64,000 nucleotides of DNA from Enterobacter vonholyi (GTDB lineage: Bacteria; Pseudomonadota; Gammaproteobacteria; Enterobacterales; Enterobacteriaceae), in contig NZ_VTUC01000005.1 of assembly GCF_008364555.1 (NCBI RefSeq), forward strand, positions 62,001 through 126,000, given 5' to 3'. The notes under the pieces are model-generated. The model saw only the letters and a program-made list of their open reading frames with translations, did no database searches and was not told the DNA's origin. Shown here one piece after another: positions 18,197 through 28,616 of the stretch; the first letter of the stretch is position 1, and the number at the start of each line of letters is the position of its first letter. Made by a program: the position numbers and the translations under genes.

Positions 18197-18805
18197 GTGA
18201 ACCGTTTTGTAATTGCTGACTCGACGGTCTGCATTGGCTGTCGAACCTGTGAGGCGGCGTGTTCGGAAACGCATCGCCTGCATGGGCTGCAGTCCATGCC
18301 GCGCCTGCACGTCATGCGCAATGAAAAAGAGTCTGCCCCGCAGCTCTGCCATCACTGTGAGGATGCCCCGTGCGCGGGTGTCTGTCCTGTAAATGCCATC
18401 ACCCGCGTGGATGGCGCTGTCCAGCTGAACGAAAGCCTGTGCGTAAGCTGCAAGCTGTGCGGCATTGCCTGCCCGTTCGGCGCGATTGAGTTTTCCGGCA
18501 GCCGACCGCTGCATATCCCGGCGAATGCCAACTCGCCAAAAGCCCCGCCCGCGCCGCCGGCGCCTGCGCGCGTAAGCTCGCTTTTGGACTGGGTGCCCGG
18601 CATCCGTGCCGTTGCGGTGAAATGCGACCTTTGCAGCTTCGATGATCAGGGCCCGGCCTGCGTGCGCACCTGCCCGACTAAAGCGTTGATTCTGGTTAAC
18701 ATTCGCGACATCGCCCGTACCAGCAAGCGCAAACGCGAGCTGACCATCAACAGTGATTTTGGCGACCTTTCTCTGCTACAGGCGCTTAACGAGGGGGTGA
18801 AATGA
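18197..18805 (+). CDS. hycB: Formate hydrogenlyase iron-sulfur subunit HycB
   Basis: 202 residues from a GTG start (18197) with AGAGGAT upstream. It is a polyferredoxin-type electron carrier linking formate dehydrogenase H (FdhF) to hydrogenase 3. It carries four [4Fe-4S] cysteine sets ([11 protein letters not shown] at 12-22, CHHCEDAPCAGVCP, CVSCKLCGIACP, CDLCSFDDQGPACVRTCP). A proline/alanine-rich linker (KAPPAPPAPAR) lies between sets three and four. Cytoplasmic side of the complex. The stop overlaps hycC by ATGA. Confidence 0.97.
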   Translation: MNRFVIADSTVCIGCRTCEAACSETHRLHGLQSMPRLHVMRNEKESAPQLCHHCEDAPCAGVCPVNAITRVDGAVQLNESLCVSCKLCGIACPFGAIEFSGSRPLHIPANANSPKAPPAPPAPARVSSLLDWVPGIRAVAVKCDLCSFDDQGPACVRTCPTKALILVNIRDIARTSKRKRELTINSDFGDLSLLQALNEGVK

Positions 18806-20616
18806 ACGCGGTGATGATGATTACCAGCGCGGTAGCCTGTTTTGCGGCCGCCGCCGTTCTGGCGCCGATCTTCTCATTCCATAAAACCCTGAGCGGCGCG
18901 ATCGCCGGGCTCGGCGGGGCGGTCGCTAGCCTGATGACGCTGGCGGCAGGCGGCGTTGTTCTGCTCGGCGGCCAGTCGGCAGAGACCGTGATGCCGCTGA
19001 TTCGCCACACCGTTGAGATCACGCCGCTGAACGCCATCTGGCTGGTGACGTTTGGCCTGTGCGGGGTGTTTATCAGCCTGTTCAATATCGACTGGCACCG
19101 CCACCCGCACGCTAAAGCCAACGGCCTGCTGGTTAACCTGCTGATGGCGACGGCGGTCTGCACCGTGACCGCCAGCAACCTCGGCGCGCTGGTGGTGATG
19201 GCGGAGATCATGGCGCTGTGCGGCGTGTTCCTGACGGGCTGTAGCGCCTCCGGCAAGCTGTGGTTTGCGCTGGGACGCCTCGGAACGCTGCTGCTGGCGC
19301 TGGCCTGCTGGCTGGTGTGGCAGCGCTTCGGCACGCTGGATTTCGCTGTGCTCAACGGGCATCCGCTGGGCAATGACGTCTGGCTGCTGGGCGTGATCGG
19401 CTTTGGCCTGCTCGCCGGCATCATTCCGCTGCACGGCTGGGTGCCGCAGGCGCATGCGGATGCCTCCGCGCCCGCCGCCGCGCTGTTTTCTGTGGTGGTG
19501 ATGAAGGTCGGTCTGTTCGGGATTCTGGCGATTACGCTGACCGGCGGCCAGCCGCCGCTGTGGTGGGGCGTTGTGCTGCTGGTCGCCGGCATGATTACGG
19601 CGTTCGTCGGTGGCCTGTACGCCCTGATGGAGCACAATATCCAGCGTCTTCTGGCGTACCACACGCTGGAGAATATCGGCATCATCCTGCTCGGCATTGG
19701 CGCGGGCGTGACCGGGCTGGCGCTCAACCAGCCGGCGCTGATTGCGGCCGGTTTTATCGGCGGTCTTTATCACCTCGTCAACCACAGCCTGTTTAAAAGC
19801 ACGCTGTTCCTCGGCGCGGGAAGCGTCTGGTTCCGCACCGGCCATCGGGATATCGAAAAGCTCGGTGGGATTGGCAAAAAGATGCCGGTGATTTCACTGG
19901 CGATGCTGGTCGGGCTGATGGCGATGGCCGCGCTGCCGCCGCTGAACGGCTTTGCCGGGGAGTGGGTGATCTATCAGTCCTTCTTCGCCCTCGGTCAGAG
20001 CGATGCGTTTATCGCTCGTCTGCTGGGGCCGCTGCTGGCGGTCGGGCTGGCGATTACCGGGGCGCTGGCGGTGATGTGCATGGCGAAAGTCTACGGCGTG
20101 ACCTTCCTCGGTGCGCCGCGCACCCGCGAAGCGGAAAACGCCTGCTGCGCACCGTTGTTGATGGGCGTGAGCGTGGTCGCGCTGGCGCTGTGCTGCATTG
20201 CGGGCGGCGTCGCTGCGCCGTGGCTGCTACCGCTGCTGGGCAACGCCATTCCGCTGCCGCTGACCGTGGCGAATACCACCGTCTCTCAGCCAATGATTGC
20301 GCTGCTGCTGATTGGCGCACCGCTGCTACCGCTCATCCTGATGATGTTCTTCAAACGCGACCGGCTCGCCTCCCGCTCGCGCGGTGCGGCGTGGGCCTGC
20401 GGCTACGAACACGAACAGTCGATGGTCATTACCGCCCACGGTTTCGCCATGCCGGTAAAAGAAAACTTTGCCGCCGTGCTGAAGCTGCGCCACTGGCTGA
20501 ACCCGGTCGGCTGGGTACCCGGCTGGCAGAGCGCTGCCGCACCCGCGCTGTTCCGCCGTCTGGCGCTGATCGAACTGGCGGTGCTGGTGGTCATTGTGAT
20601 TTCACAAGGAGCCTGA
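18802..20616 (+). CDS. hycC: Formate hydrogenlyase membrane subunit HycC
   Basis: 604 residues, about 14-16 membrane segments. Homologue of the antiporter-like NuoL/NuoM subunits of complex I and a probable proton-translocating module of formate hydrogenlyase. Conserved proton-path features include the broken-helix and lysine segments around LLAGIIPLHGWVPQAHADASAPAAALFSVVVMKVG and LMEHNIQRLLAYHTLENIGIILLG, and the lateral helix toward the C-terminus. It forms the membrane arm with HycD. Very GC-rich and leucine-rich coding, as expected. Confidence 0.97.
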   Translation: MNAVMMITSAVACFAAAAVLAPIFSFHKTLSGAIAGLGGAVASLMTLAAGGVVLLGGQSAETVMPLIRHTVEITPLNAIWLVTFGLCGVFISLFNIDWHRHPHAKANGLLVNLLMATAVCTVTASNLGALVVMAEIMALCGVFLTGCSASGKLWFALGRLGTLLLALACWLVWQRFGTLDFAVLNGHPLGNDVWLLGVIGFGLLAGIIPLHGWVPQAHADASAPAAALFSVVVMKVGLFGILAITLTGGQPPLWWGVVLLVAGMITAFVGGLYALMEHNIQRLLAYHTLENIGIILLGIGAGVTGLALNQPALIAAGFIGGLYHLVNHSLFKSTLFLGAGSVWFRTGHRDIEKLGGIGKKMPVISLAMLVGLMAMAALPPLNGFAGEWVIYQSFFALGQSDAFIARLLGPLLAVGLAITGALAVMCMAKVYGVTFLGAPRTREAENACCAPLLMGVSVVALALCCIAGGVAAPWLLPLLGNAIPLPLTVANTTVSQPMIALLLIGAPLLPLILMMFFKRDRLASRSRGAAWACGYEHEQSMVITAHGFAMPVKENFAAVLKLRHWLNPVGWVPGWQSAAAPALFRRLALIELAVLVVIVISQGA

Positions 20617-20617
20617 C

Positions 20618-21541
20618 ATGAGTCTGTTACTGGCAATTCTTCAGGCGCTGGTGTTGTTCGCCGTGGCGCCGCTGCTGTCGGGCATCACGCGCGTGGCGCG
20701 CGCCCGGATGCACAACCGTCGCGGCCCTGGTGTGCTCCAGGAGTATCGCGATCTCTTCAAGCTGTTTTCTCGCCAGAGCGTGGCGCCGGATGCCGCAGGC
20801 TGGGTCTTCCGTCTGACGCCGTTTGTGATGGTGGGCGTGATGCTGACCATCGCCACCGCGCTGCCGGTGGTGACGGTGGCGTCGCCGCTGCCGGCGCTCG
20901 GCGATCTGATCACGCTTATCTACCTCTTCGCTATCGCCCGCTTCTTCTTTGCCATCGCGGGCCTGGACACCGGGAGCCCGTTTACCGGCATCGGTGCCAG
21001 CCGCGAGGCGATGCTCGGCGTGCTGGTTGAGCCGATCCTGCTGCTGGGGCTGTGGGTTGCCGCGCAGGTTGCGGGCTCCACCCACATCAGCTTTATCACC
21101 CACGCCGTCTCCCACTGGCCGGTTGCCCGCTCCATTCCGCTGGTGCTGGCGCTGTGCGCCTGCGCGTTCGCCACCTTTATCGAGATGGGCAAACTGCCGT
21201 TCGATCTGGCGGAAGCCGAGCAGGAACTGCAGGAAGGGCCGCTCACCGAGTACAGCGGCTACGGCTTTGCGGTGCTGAAGTGGGGCATTAGCCTCAAACA
21301 GCTGGTGGTGCTGCAGATGTTTGTCGGCGTCTTCTTCCCGTGGGGGCAGATGACGCACTTCTCCGCGGGCGGTCTGCTGCTGGCCGTCGTGTTTGCCGCC
21401 CTCAAGCTGCTGGTCGGCGTGCTGGTAATTGCCCTGTTCGAAAACAGCATGGCGCGTCTGCGTTTTTTGGAAACGTCCCGCATCACCTGGGCCGGGTTTG
21501 GTTTTGCATTTTTAGCGTTCGTCTCCTTGCTGGTGGCGTGA
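20618..21541 (+). CDS. hycD: Formate hydrogenlyase membrane subunit HycD
   Basis: 307 residues, eight or so membrane helices. Homologue of NuoH, it couples the hydrophilic HycE/HycG arm to the membrane. NuoH signatures are visible: RRGPGVLQEYRDLFKLFSRQ near the N-terminus, ASREAMLGVLVEP in the middle and the loop PFDLAEAEQELQEGPLTEYSG. It begins 1 bp after the hycC stop, with AAGGAG upstream. Confidence 0.97.
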   Translation: MSLLLAILQALVLFAVAPLLSGITRVARARMHNRRGPGVLQEYRDLFKLFSRQSVAPDAAGWVFRLTPFVMVGVMLTIATALPVVTVASPLPALGDLITLIYLFAIARFFFAIAGLDTGSPFTGIGASREAMLGVLVEPILLLGLWVAAQVAGSTHISFITHAVSHWPVARSIPLVLALCACAFATFIEMGKLPFDLAEAEQELQEGPLTEYSGYGFAVLKWGISLKQLVVLQMFVGVFFPWGQMTHFSAGGLLLAVVFAALKLLVGVLVIALFENSMARLRFLETSRITWAGFGFAFLAFVSLLVA

Positions 21542-21556
21542 TTAAAGAGAGTATTT

Positions 21557-23266
21557 ATGTCTGAAGAAAAGAAAGGTCAGCAGTATCTCGCCGCATTGCA
21601 TCAGGCTTTCCCCGGCGTGGTGCTGGAGGAGTCCTGGCAAACCAAAGACCAGATAACCGTCACCATTAAGGTGAACTATCTGCCGGAAGTGGTGGAGTTT
21701 CTCTACTACCAGCAGGGCGGCTGGCTGTCGGTGCTGTTCGGTAACGACGAGCGCCAGCTGTGCGGCAACTACGCGGTGTACTACGTGATGTCTATGGAGC
21801 AGGGCGAAAAGTGCTGGCTCACCGTGCGCGTCGAAGTCGACCCGGCTAAGCCAGAATACCCGTCCGTCACGCCCCGCGTGCCCGCTGCCGTCTGGGGCGA
21901 GCGTGAAGTGCGCGACATGTACGGTCTGGTGCCGGTCGGCCTGCCGGACGAGCGCCGCCTGGTGCTGCCTGACGACTGGCCGGACGAGCTCTATCCGCTG
22001 CGCAAAGACAGCATGGACTACCGCCAGCGTCCGGCCCCAACTACCGACAGCGAAACCTACGAGTTCATCAACGAGCTAGGCAGCAAGAAGAACAACGTGG
22101 TGCCGATCGGCCCGCTGCACGTCACCTCCGACGAGCCGGGCCACTTCCGCCTGTTCGTCGATGGCGAAAACATTATCGACGCCGACTACCGTCTGTTCTA
22201 CGTCCACCGCGGGATGGAAAAGCTGGCGGAAACCCGCATGGGCTACAACGAAGTGACCTTCCTCTCTGACCGCGTGTGCGGCATCTGCGGCTTCGCCCAC
22301 AGCACCGCCTACACTACCTCGGTGGAGAACGGCATGGGGATCGTGGTGCCGGAACGCGCGCAGATGATCCGCGCCATTCTGCTTGAGGTGGAGCGCCTGC
22401 ACTCGCACCTGCTGAACCTCGGCCTGGCCTGTCACTTCGTCGGGTTTGATTCCGGGTTTATGCAGTTCTTCCGCGTGCGCGAAGCGTCGATGAAGATGGC
22501 GGAGATCCTCACCGGGGCGCGCAAAACGTACGGTCTGAACCTGATCGGCGGGATCCGTCGCGACCTGCTGAAAAACGACATGATCCAGACCCGCCAGCTG
22601 GCGCAGCAGATGCGCCGCGACGTGCAGGAGCTGGTGGATATGCTGCTCAGCACGCCAAACATCGAGCAGCGCACCGTCGGCATCGGCCGTCTTGACCCGG
22701 AAATTGCCCGCGACTTCAGCAACGTCGGCCCGATGGTGCGCGCCAGCGGCCACGCCCGCGACACCCGTGCCGATCACCCGTTCGTTGGCTACGGCCTGCT
22801 GCCGATGACCGTGCACAGCGAGCAGGGCTGCGACGTCATCTCTCGCCTCAAGGTGCGCATCAACGAGGTGTTCACGGCGCTGAACATGATCGACTACGGC
22901 CTTGATAACCTGCCTGGCGGCCCGCTGATGGTGGAGGGCTTCACCTACATTCCGAACCGCTTTGCCCTCGGCTTTGCCGAAGCGCCGCGCGGGGACGACA
23001 TTCACTGGAGCATGACCGGCGACAACCAGAAGCTTTACCGCTGGCGCTGCCGTGCGGCGACCTACGCCAACTGGCCAACCCTGCGTTACATGCTGCGCGG
23101 CAACACGGTTTCCGATGCGCCGCTGATCATCGGCAGCCTCGACCCGTGCTACTCCTGCACCGACCGCATGACAGTCGTCGACGTGCGCAAGAAGAAAAGC
23201 CAGGTGGTGCCGTACAAAGAGCTTGAGCGCTACAGCATCGAGCGTAAGAACTCGCCGCTGAAATAA
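21557..23266 (+). CDS. hycE: Hydrogenase 3 large subunit HycE
   Basis: 569 residues. The catalytic NiFe subunit reduces protons to H2 with electrons from formate. The N-terminal ~165 residues are a NuoC-like domain and the rest NuoD/hydrogenase-like. The nickel ligands sit in RVCGICGFAH (about residue 240) and DPCYSCTDR (about 530). The tail after that Arg (MTVVDVRKKK..., about 32 residues) is the C-terminal extension removed by HycI after nickel insertion. Both motifs are intact, so an active enzyme is expected. Confidence 0.98.
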   Translation: MSEEKKGQQYLAALHQAFPGVVLEESWQTKDQITVTIKVNYLPEVVEFLYYQQGGWLSVLFGNDERQLCGNYAVYYVMSMEQGEKCWLTVRVEVDPAKPEYPSVTPRVPAAVWGEREVRDMYGLVPVGLPDERRLVLPDDWPDELYPLRKDSMDYRQRPAPTTDSETYEFINELGSKKNNVVPIGPLHVTSDEPGHFRLFVDGENIIDADYRLFYVHRGMEKLAETRMGYNEVTFLSDRVCGICGFAHSTAYTTSVENGMGIVVPERAQMIRAILLEVERLHSHLLNLGLACHFVGFDSGFMQFFRVREASMKMAEILTGARKTYGLNLIGGIRRDLLKNDMIQTRQLAQQMRRDVQELVDMLLSTPNIEQRTVGIGRLDPEIARDFSNVGPMVRASGHARDTRADHPFVGYGLLPMTVHSEQGCDVISRLKVRINEVFTALNMIDYGLDNLPGGPLMVEGFTYIPNRFALGFAEAPRGDDIHWSMTGDNQKLYRWRCRAATYANWPTLRYMLRGNTVSDAPLIIGSLDPCYSCTDRMTVVDVRKKKSQVVPYKELERYSIERKNSPLK

Positions 23267-23275
23267 GGATTAGTC

Positions 23276-23818
23276 ATGTTTACCTTTATCAAAAAAGCGA
23301 TCAAAACCGGCACGCAAACCAGCAGCTATCCGCTGGAGCCGATGCCGGTGGATAAAAACTTTCGCGGCAAGCCGGAGCACAACCCGCAGCAGTGCATCGG
23401 CTGCGCGGCCTGCGTCAACGCCTGTCCGTCGAACGCCTTAACGGTGGAAACGGATCTCAAAACCGGCGAGCTGGCCTGGCAGTTTAACCTCGGGCGCTGC
23501 ATCTTCTGCGGCCGCTGCGAGGAGGTCTGCCCGACGGTCGCCATTCGCCTGTCGCAGGAGTACGAGCTGGCGGTGTGGAAGAAAGAGGATTTTCTGCAGC
23601 AGTCGCGCTTTGACCTGTGCAGCTGCCGCGTCTGCAGACGTCCGTTCGCCGTGCAGAAAGAGATCGACTACGCCATCGCGCTGCTGCAGCACAACGGCGA
23701 CGCCCGCGCGGAGCATCACCGCGAAAGCTTTGAAACCTGCCCGGCGTGCAAGCGTCAGAAGTGCCTGCTGCCGTCCGACCGCATTGATATCACCCGCCAC
23801 ATGAGAGAGGCCAGCTGA
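23276..23818 (+). CDS. hycF: Formate hydrogenlyase iron-sulfur subunit HycF
   Basis: 180 residues. NuoI-like ferredoxin with two [4Fe-4S] sets ([24 protein letters not shown]), which pass electrons between HycB and HycG. An extra C-terminal cysteine set ([10 protein letters not shown] and CPACKRQKC) is typical of HycF and may hold a metal such as zinc or iron. The stop and the hycG start share one base. Confidence 0.97.
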   Translation: MFTFIKKAIKTGTQTSSYPLEPMPVDKNFRGKPEHNPQQCIGCAACVNACPSNALTVETDLKTGELAWQFNLGRCIFCGRCEEVCPTVAIRLSQEYELAVWKKEDFLQQSRFDLCSCRVCRRPFAVQKEIDYAIALLQHNGDARAEHHRESFETCPACKRQKCLLPSDRIDITRHMREAS

Positions 23819-24585
23819 TGGAAAACCTACTGGGCCCGCGCGACGCTAACGGCATTCCGGTGCCGATGACGGTGGACGAATCCATCGCCAGCATGAAGGC
23901 GTCGCTGCTGAAAAAAATCAAACGCTCGGCCTACGTCTACCGCGTGGACTGCGGCGGCTGCAACGGCTGCGAGATTGAGATCTTCGCTACGCTGTCGCCG
24001 CTGTTTGACGCCGAGCGCTTCGGCATCAAGGTAGTGCCGTCCCCGCGTCATGCGGACATCCTGCTGTTTACCGGGGCCGTCACCCGCGCCATGCGCTCGC
24101 CCGCGCTGCGCGCCTGGCAGTCCGCGCCGGACCCGAAAATCTGCATCTCGTACGGCGCCTGCGGAAACAGCGGCGGCATCTTCCACGACCTTTACTGCGT
24201 CTGGGGCGGTACCGACAAAATCGTGCCGGTGGACGTCTACATTCCGGGCTGTCCGCCGACGCCCGCCGCCACGCTGTACGGCTTCGCGATGGCGCTCGGC
24301 CTGCTGGAGCAGAAAATCCACGCCCGCGAGCCGGGCGAGCTGGACAACCAGCCTGCCGCCATTCTGCACCCGGACATGGTGCAACCGCTGCGGGTGAAGG
24401 TCGACCGCACGGCGCGCAGGCTGGCGGGCTATCGCTACGGGCGTCAGATTGCCGATGATTATCTGCGCTTGCTGAGCCAGGGCGAGCATCAGGTGGCGCG
24501 CTGGCTGGAGGCGGAAAACGATCCGCGCCTCAATGAGATCGTGGCGAACCTGAACAGCATCGTCGATGAGGCGCGTATCCGATGA
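23818..24585 (+). CDS. hycG: Hydrogenase 3 small subunit HycG
   Basis: 255 residues. NuoB-like small subunit holding the [4Fe-4S] cluster next to the NiFe site. Ligand segments are [12 protein letters not shown] (about residues 43-54), [10 protein letters not shown] and PGCPPTP. The C-terminal ~80 residues (after [12 protein letters not shown]) are charged and extend beyond NuoB, as in E. coli HycG. No export signal, as expected for a cytoplasm-facing subunit. It overlaps hycH by ATGA. Confidence 0.97.
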   Translation: MENLLGPRDANGIPVPMTVDESIASMKASLLKKIKRSAYVYRVDCGGCNGCEIEIFATLSPLFDAERFGIKVVPSPRHADILLFTGAVTRAMRSPALRAWQSAPDPKICISYGACGNSGGIFHDLYCVWGGTDKIVPVDVYIPGCPPTPAATLYGFAMALGLLEQKIHAREPGELDNQPAAILHPDMVQPLRVKVDRTARRLAGYRYGRQIADDYLRLLSQGEHQVARWLEAENDPRLNEIVANLNSIVDEARIR

Positions 24586-24992
24586 GTGAAACGGTGGTGT
24601 TCAGCCAGCTGAGCCGTAAGTTTATTGATGAGAACGATGCCACGCCCGACGCGGCGCAGCAGGTGGTCTATTACAGCCTGGCGATTGGGCATCACCTCGG
24701 GATGATTGACTGCCTGGAGGCCGCGCTGAGCTGCCCGTGGCCGGAATATCTGGCGTGGATCGCCACGCTGGAGGAGGGCAGCACGGCGCGGCGCAAGATG
24801 GAAGGCGTGCCGAAGTACGGCGAGATCGTGATCGATGTGAACCACATTGCCATGCTCGCCAACGCCTTTGACGCGGCGCTCGGCAGGCAAACCCCCGAGC
24901 AGCAGGCGTGGAGCAAAACGCTGCTCGGCATGCTGCATGATATTCATCAGGAGAGCGCCATCTACCTGATGGTGAGGAGATTACGTGACTGA
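24582..24992 (+). CDS. hycH: Formate hydrogenlyase maturation protein HycH
   Basis: 136 residues, same length as in E. coli. It is needed for maturation of the HycE precursor but is not part of the final complex; the molecular role is unsettled. It begins [40 protein letters not shown], conserved with E. coli. No cofactor motif is seen. It overlaps hycG at the start and hycI at the end (8 bp), so it is translated in a tight block with the protease. Confidence 0.95.
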   Translation: MSETVVFSQLSRKFIDENDATPDAAQQVVYYSLAIGHHLGMIDCLEAALSCPWPEYLAWIATLEEGSTARRKMEGVPKYGEIVIDVNHIAMLANAFDAALGRQTPEQQAWSKTLLGMLHDIHQESAIYLMVRRLRD

Positions 24993-25440
24993 CGTTTTAC
25001 TGTGTGTCGGCAACAGCATGATGGGCGACGACGGCGCGGGTCCGCTGCTGGCGGAGATGTGCGCCGCCAACCCGCAGGGCAGTTGGGTGGTCATTGACGG
25101 CGGCAGCGCGCCGGAAAACGACGTGGTCGCCATTCGCGAACTGCGTCCGGACAGGCTGTTAATCGTCGATGCCACCGATATGGGGCTCAACCCCGGCGAG
25201 ATCCGCCTGATTGACCCGGACGACATCGCCGAGATGTTTATGATGACCACCCACAATATGCCGCTGAACTACCTTGTGGATCAGATCAAAGGTGACGTGG
25301 GCGAGGTGCTGTTTTTAGGGATCCAGCCGGACATTGTCGGGTTTTATTACCCGATGACGCCGCCAGTGAAGGCGGCGGTGGAGGAGGTGTATTCACGACT
25401 AGCCGGGTGGGCTGGAGACGGAGGGTTTTCTCAGCTCTGA
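24985..25440 (+). CDS. hycI: HycE-processing endopeptidase HycI
   Basis: 151 residues from GTG 24985 (GAGGAG upstream). A nickel-dependent protease that removes the HycE C-terminal extension once nickel is in place. The metal-binding residues correspond to Asp in GNSMMGDDGAG (about 16), Asp in IVDATDMG (about 62) and His in MTTHNMP (about 90); all are present. The C-terminus ends GGFSQL and lacks the last few acidic residues of the E. coli protein (156 residues by recollection), a minor difference outside the fold. Confidence 0.95.
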   Translation: MTDVLLCVGNSMMGDDGAGPLLAEMCAANPQGSWVVIDGGSAPENDVVAIRELRPDRLLIVDATDMGLNPGEIRLIDPDDIAEMFMMTTHNMPLNYLVDQIKGDVGEVLFLGIQPDIVGFYYPMTPPVKAAVEEVYSRLAGWAGDGGFSQL

Positions 25441-25447
25441 GCAGCGG

Positions 25448-25499
25448 CTTACCGGGCCTACGGTTTTGTAGGCCGGGTAAGGCGAAGCCGCCACCCGGC
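25448..25499. repeat. Two overlapping REP-type hairpins between convergent hycI and ascB
   Basis: CTTACCGGGCCTAC (25448-25461) pairs with GTAGGCCGGGTAAG (25468-25481) with one mismatch. The second half also pairs as GCCGGGT...ACCCGGC (25472-25499) around GGCGAAGCCGCC. The GCCGGGTAAGGCG core is that of enterobacterial REP elements. They are alternative, mutually exclusive folds likely to stop 3' exonucleases or transcription from both sides. Confidence 0.75.
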
Positions 25500-25507
25500 A
25501 AAACAGG

Positions 25508-26950
<1,443 letters not shown>

Positions 26951-28402
26951 TTATGCTTTTGCTGCGTTGTTCTGTACCGGTGCGGTCTGCAGGGCGCGCG
27001 CTTTTTCGGCGTCGTCTTCGACAGGGATATCCTCAAACCCTAAAAGCAGGGTCAGAACAAACGACAGCACCACTGCCAGACCCATCACGCCAAACACCCA
27101 GACGATGGTCATCGGGTTGGCCGGATCGAAGAACTGCACGCTGGTAAACAGCCCCGGAGCCGCCATCGAGTGGCTGGCAAGACCCGCGATACCGGCCACC
27201 GCGCCGCAGATAAAGCCGCTGATCAGGCTCGCAATCAGCGGACGTTTCAGACGCACCGCCACGCCGTACAGTGCCGGTTCAGAAATCCCCGCCATAATGG
27301 CGGAGGCTGCCGCCGCCAGCGCCGTCTGGCGCAGCTCCGGGTTTTTGGTTTTCCACGCCACCGCCAGCGAAGAGCCGCCGAGCGACAGGTTGGCGCCAAT
27401 TTCCGACGGCATCACCATCCCTTCTTTGCCCGTCTCGGCAATGGTCTGAATGATGGTCGGCGTAAACACGCGATGCATCCCGGTCATCACCAGCAGCGGC
27501 CAGAGCGCGCCCATAATGGCGACGGAGAGCCAGCCCAGGTAGCCGTGAATGGTGTAGACCAGCGCGGAGATGGCGCTACCGATCCAGATCCCCAGCGGGC
27601 CAATCAGCACGATGGCGAGCGGGGCAGCAATCAGCACGATCAGCATCGGCTTGAGGAAGTTTTTCGTCACCGCCGGGGTAATACGATCCACCCAGCGTTC
27701 GATGTATGACAGGCACCAGGTCATGACCAGCGCCGGGATGACGGTGTAGGTGTATTTCACCGCCGTCACCGGGATAAAGGCGAACTCAACGTGCTCGCCC
27801 TGCGCGGCTTTTGCCATCAGCTCGATAAAGCTCGGGTGCACCAGCACGCCCGCAATGGCGATGGCCAGCGACATGTTGGTTTTGAATTTCACCGCCGCCG
27901 AGGCTGCCACCATCAGCGGCAGGAAGAAGAACGCGCCGTCGCCGATGACGGTCAGAATAGTCAGCGTCGGCGCGCCTTTTGGCAGCACGCCGGTCATCTC
28001 AAGGATCATCGCCAGCAGCTTGACCATCGAGCCGCCGATGATCGCCGGGATCAGCGGGGACATGGTGCCGATCAGCGCGTCGAGGATCCCGGCGCCAATG
28101 CGGCGCAGCGTCAGTTTCTGCGGTCCTTCCGGCACTGCGGGCTGCAGTTCCGTGGGCAGCAGGCTTACCACTTCGCGGTACGCCTGTGACACCGTGTTGC
28201 CAATAATCACCTGGCACTGGTTGTCGTTGCGCACTACGCCAAGGACGCCGCTGATGCTTTTCAGGCGTGCGGCATCGGTGAGGGTTTCATCTTTCAGAAC
28301 GAAACGCAGTCGCGTCATGCAGTGGGTGACGGCGATGATGTTCTCTTTGCCGCCCAACGCGCTGATGACGTCGTTCGCCAGCGCAGCGTAATTTTTGGCC
28401 AT
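26951..28402 (-). CDS. ascF: PTS beta-glucoside transporter subunit IIBC, AscF
   Basis: 483 residues from ATG 28402 (AGGAT upstream; E. coli 485); the reading frame is open further upstream but has no support. The IIB domain carries the phosphorylated Cys28 in AVTHCMTRLRF. The IIC domain (from about residue 100) holds about ten membrane segments, with the substrate-site region MTGMHRVFTPTIIQTI. There is no IIA domain, so phosphate must come from another IIA such as Crr. First gene of ascFB, repressed by AscG. Confidence 0.96.
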   Translation of the reverse strand: MAKNYAALANDVISALGGKENIIAVTHCMTRLRFVLKDETLTDAARLKSISGVLGVVRNDNQCQVIIGNTVSQAYREVVSLLPTELQPAVPEGPQKLTLRRIGAGILDALIGTMSPLIPAIIGGSMVKLLAMILEMTGVLPKGAPTLTILTVIGDGAFFFLPLMVAASAAVKFKTNMSLAIAIAGVLVHPSFIELMAKAAQGEHVEFAFIPVTAVKYTYTVIPALVMTWCLSYIERWVDRITPAVTKNFLKPMLIVLIAAPLAIVLIGPLGIWIGSAISALVYTIHGYLGWLSVAIMGALWPLLVMTGMHRVFTPTIIQTIAETGKEGMVMPSEIGANLSLGGSSLAVAWKTKNPELRQTALAAAASAIMAGISEPALYGVAVRLKRPLIASLISGFICGAVAGIAGLASHSMAAPGLFTSVQFFDPANPMTIVWVFGVMGLAVVLSFVLTLLLGFEDIPVEDDAEKARALQTAPVQNNAAKA

Positions 28403-28436
28403 CGGATGTGATCCTGTTATTGTTGTGAGAAATGTA

Positions 28437-28449
28437 GGAAACCGGTTCC
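28437..28449. promoter_or_regulatory. Candidate AscG operator 1
   Basis: GGAAACCGGTTCC is a near-perfect LacI/GalR-type dyad with central CCGG, 35 bp upstream of the ascF ATG, positioned to repress ascFB. Confidence 0.6.
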
Positions 28450-28464
28450 ACATAATCATCATGA

Positions 28465-28481
28465 GTTTCTATGAATGAAAC
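28465..28481. promoter_or_regulatory. Candidate AscG operator 2
   Basis: GTTTC (28465-28469) and GAAAC (28477-28481) around seven bases. The GAAAC half-site is shared with operator 1. The spacing differs, so it is weaker. Confidence 0.35.
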
Positions 28482-28510
28482 AAGATCGCTTTTTGACCAT
28501 TTTTTCGTTT

Positions 28511-28526
28511 CGTGATGCAGATCGCA
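28511..28526. promoter_or_regulatory. Candidate CRP site in the ascG-ascF gap
   Basis: CGTGATGCAGATCGCA matches TGTGA-N6-TCACA in eight of ten core bases. It lies between the divergent genes, as expected for a catabolite-controlled sugar operon. Confidence 0.45.
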
Positions 28527-28616
28527 ATGGAGTATCGAAAGCGTGATTTCATCGCTGCGACAATTTTTTTGCAGTGCAGTACACTGCGCTCCATCAGATT
28601 CAGACGGAATAACAAC

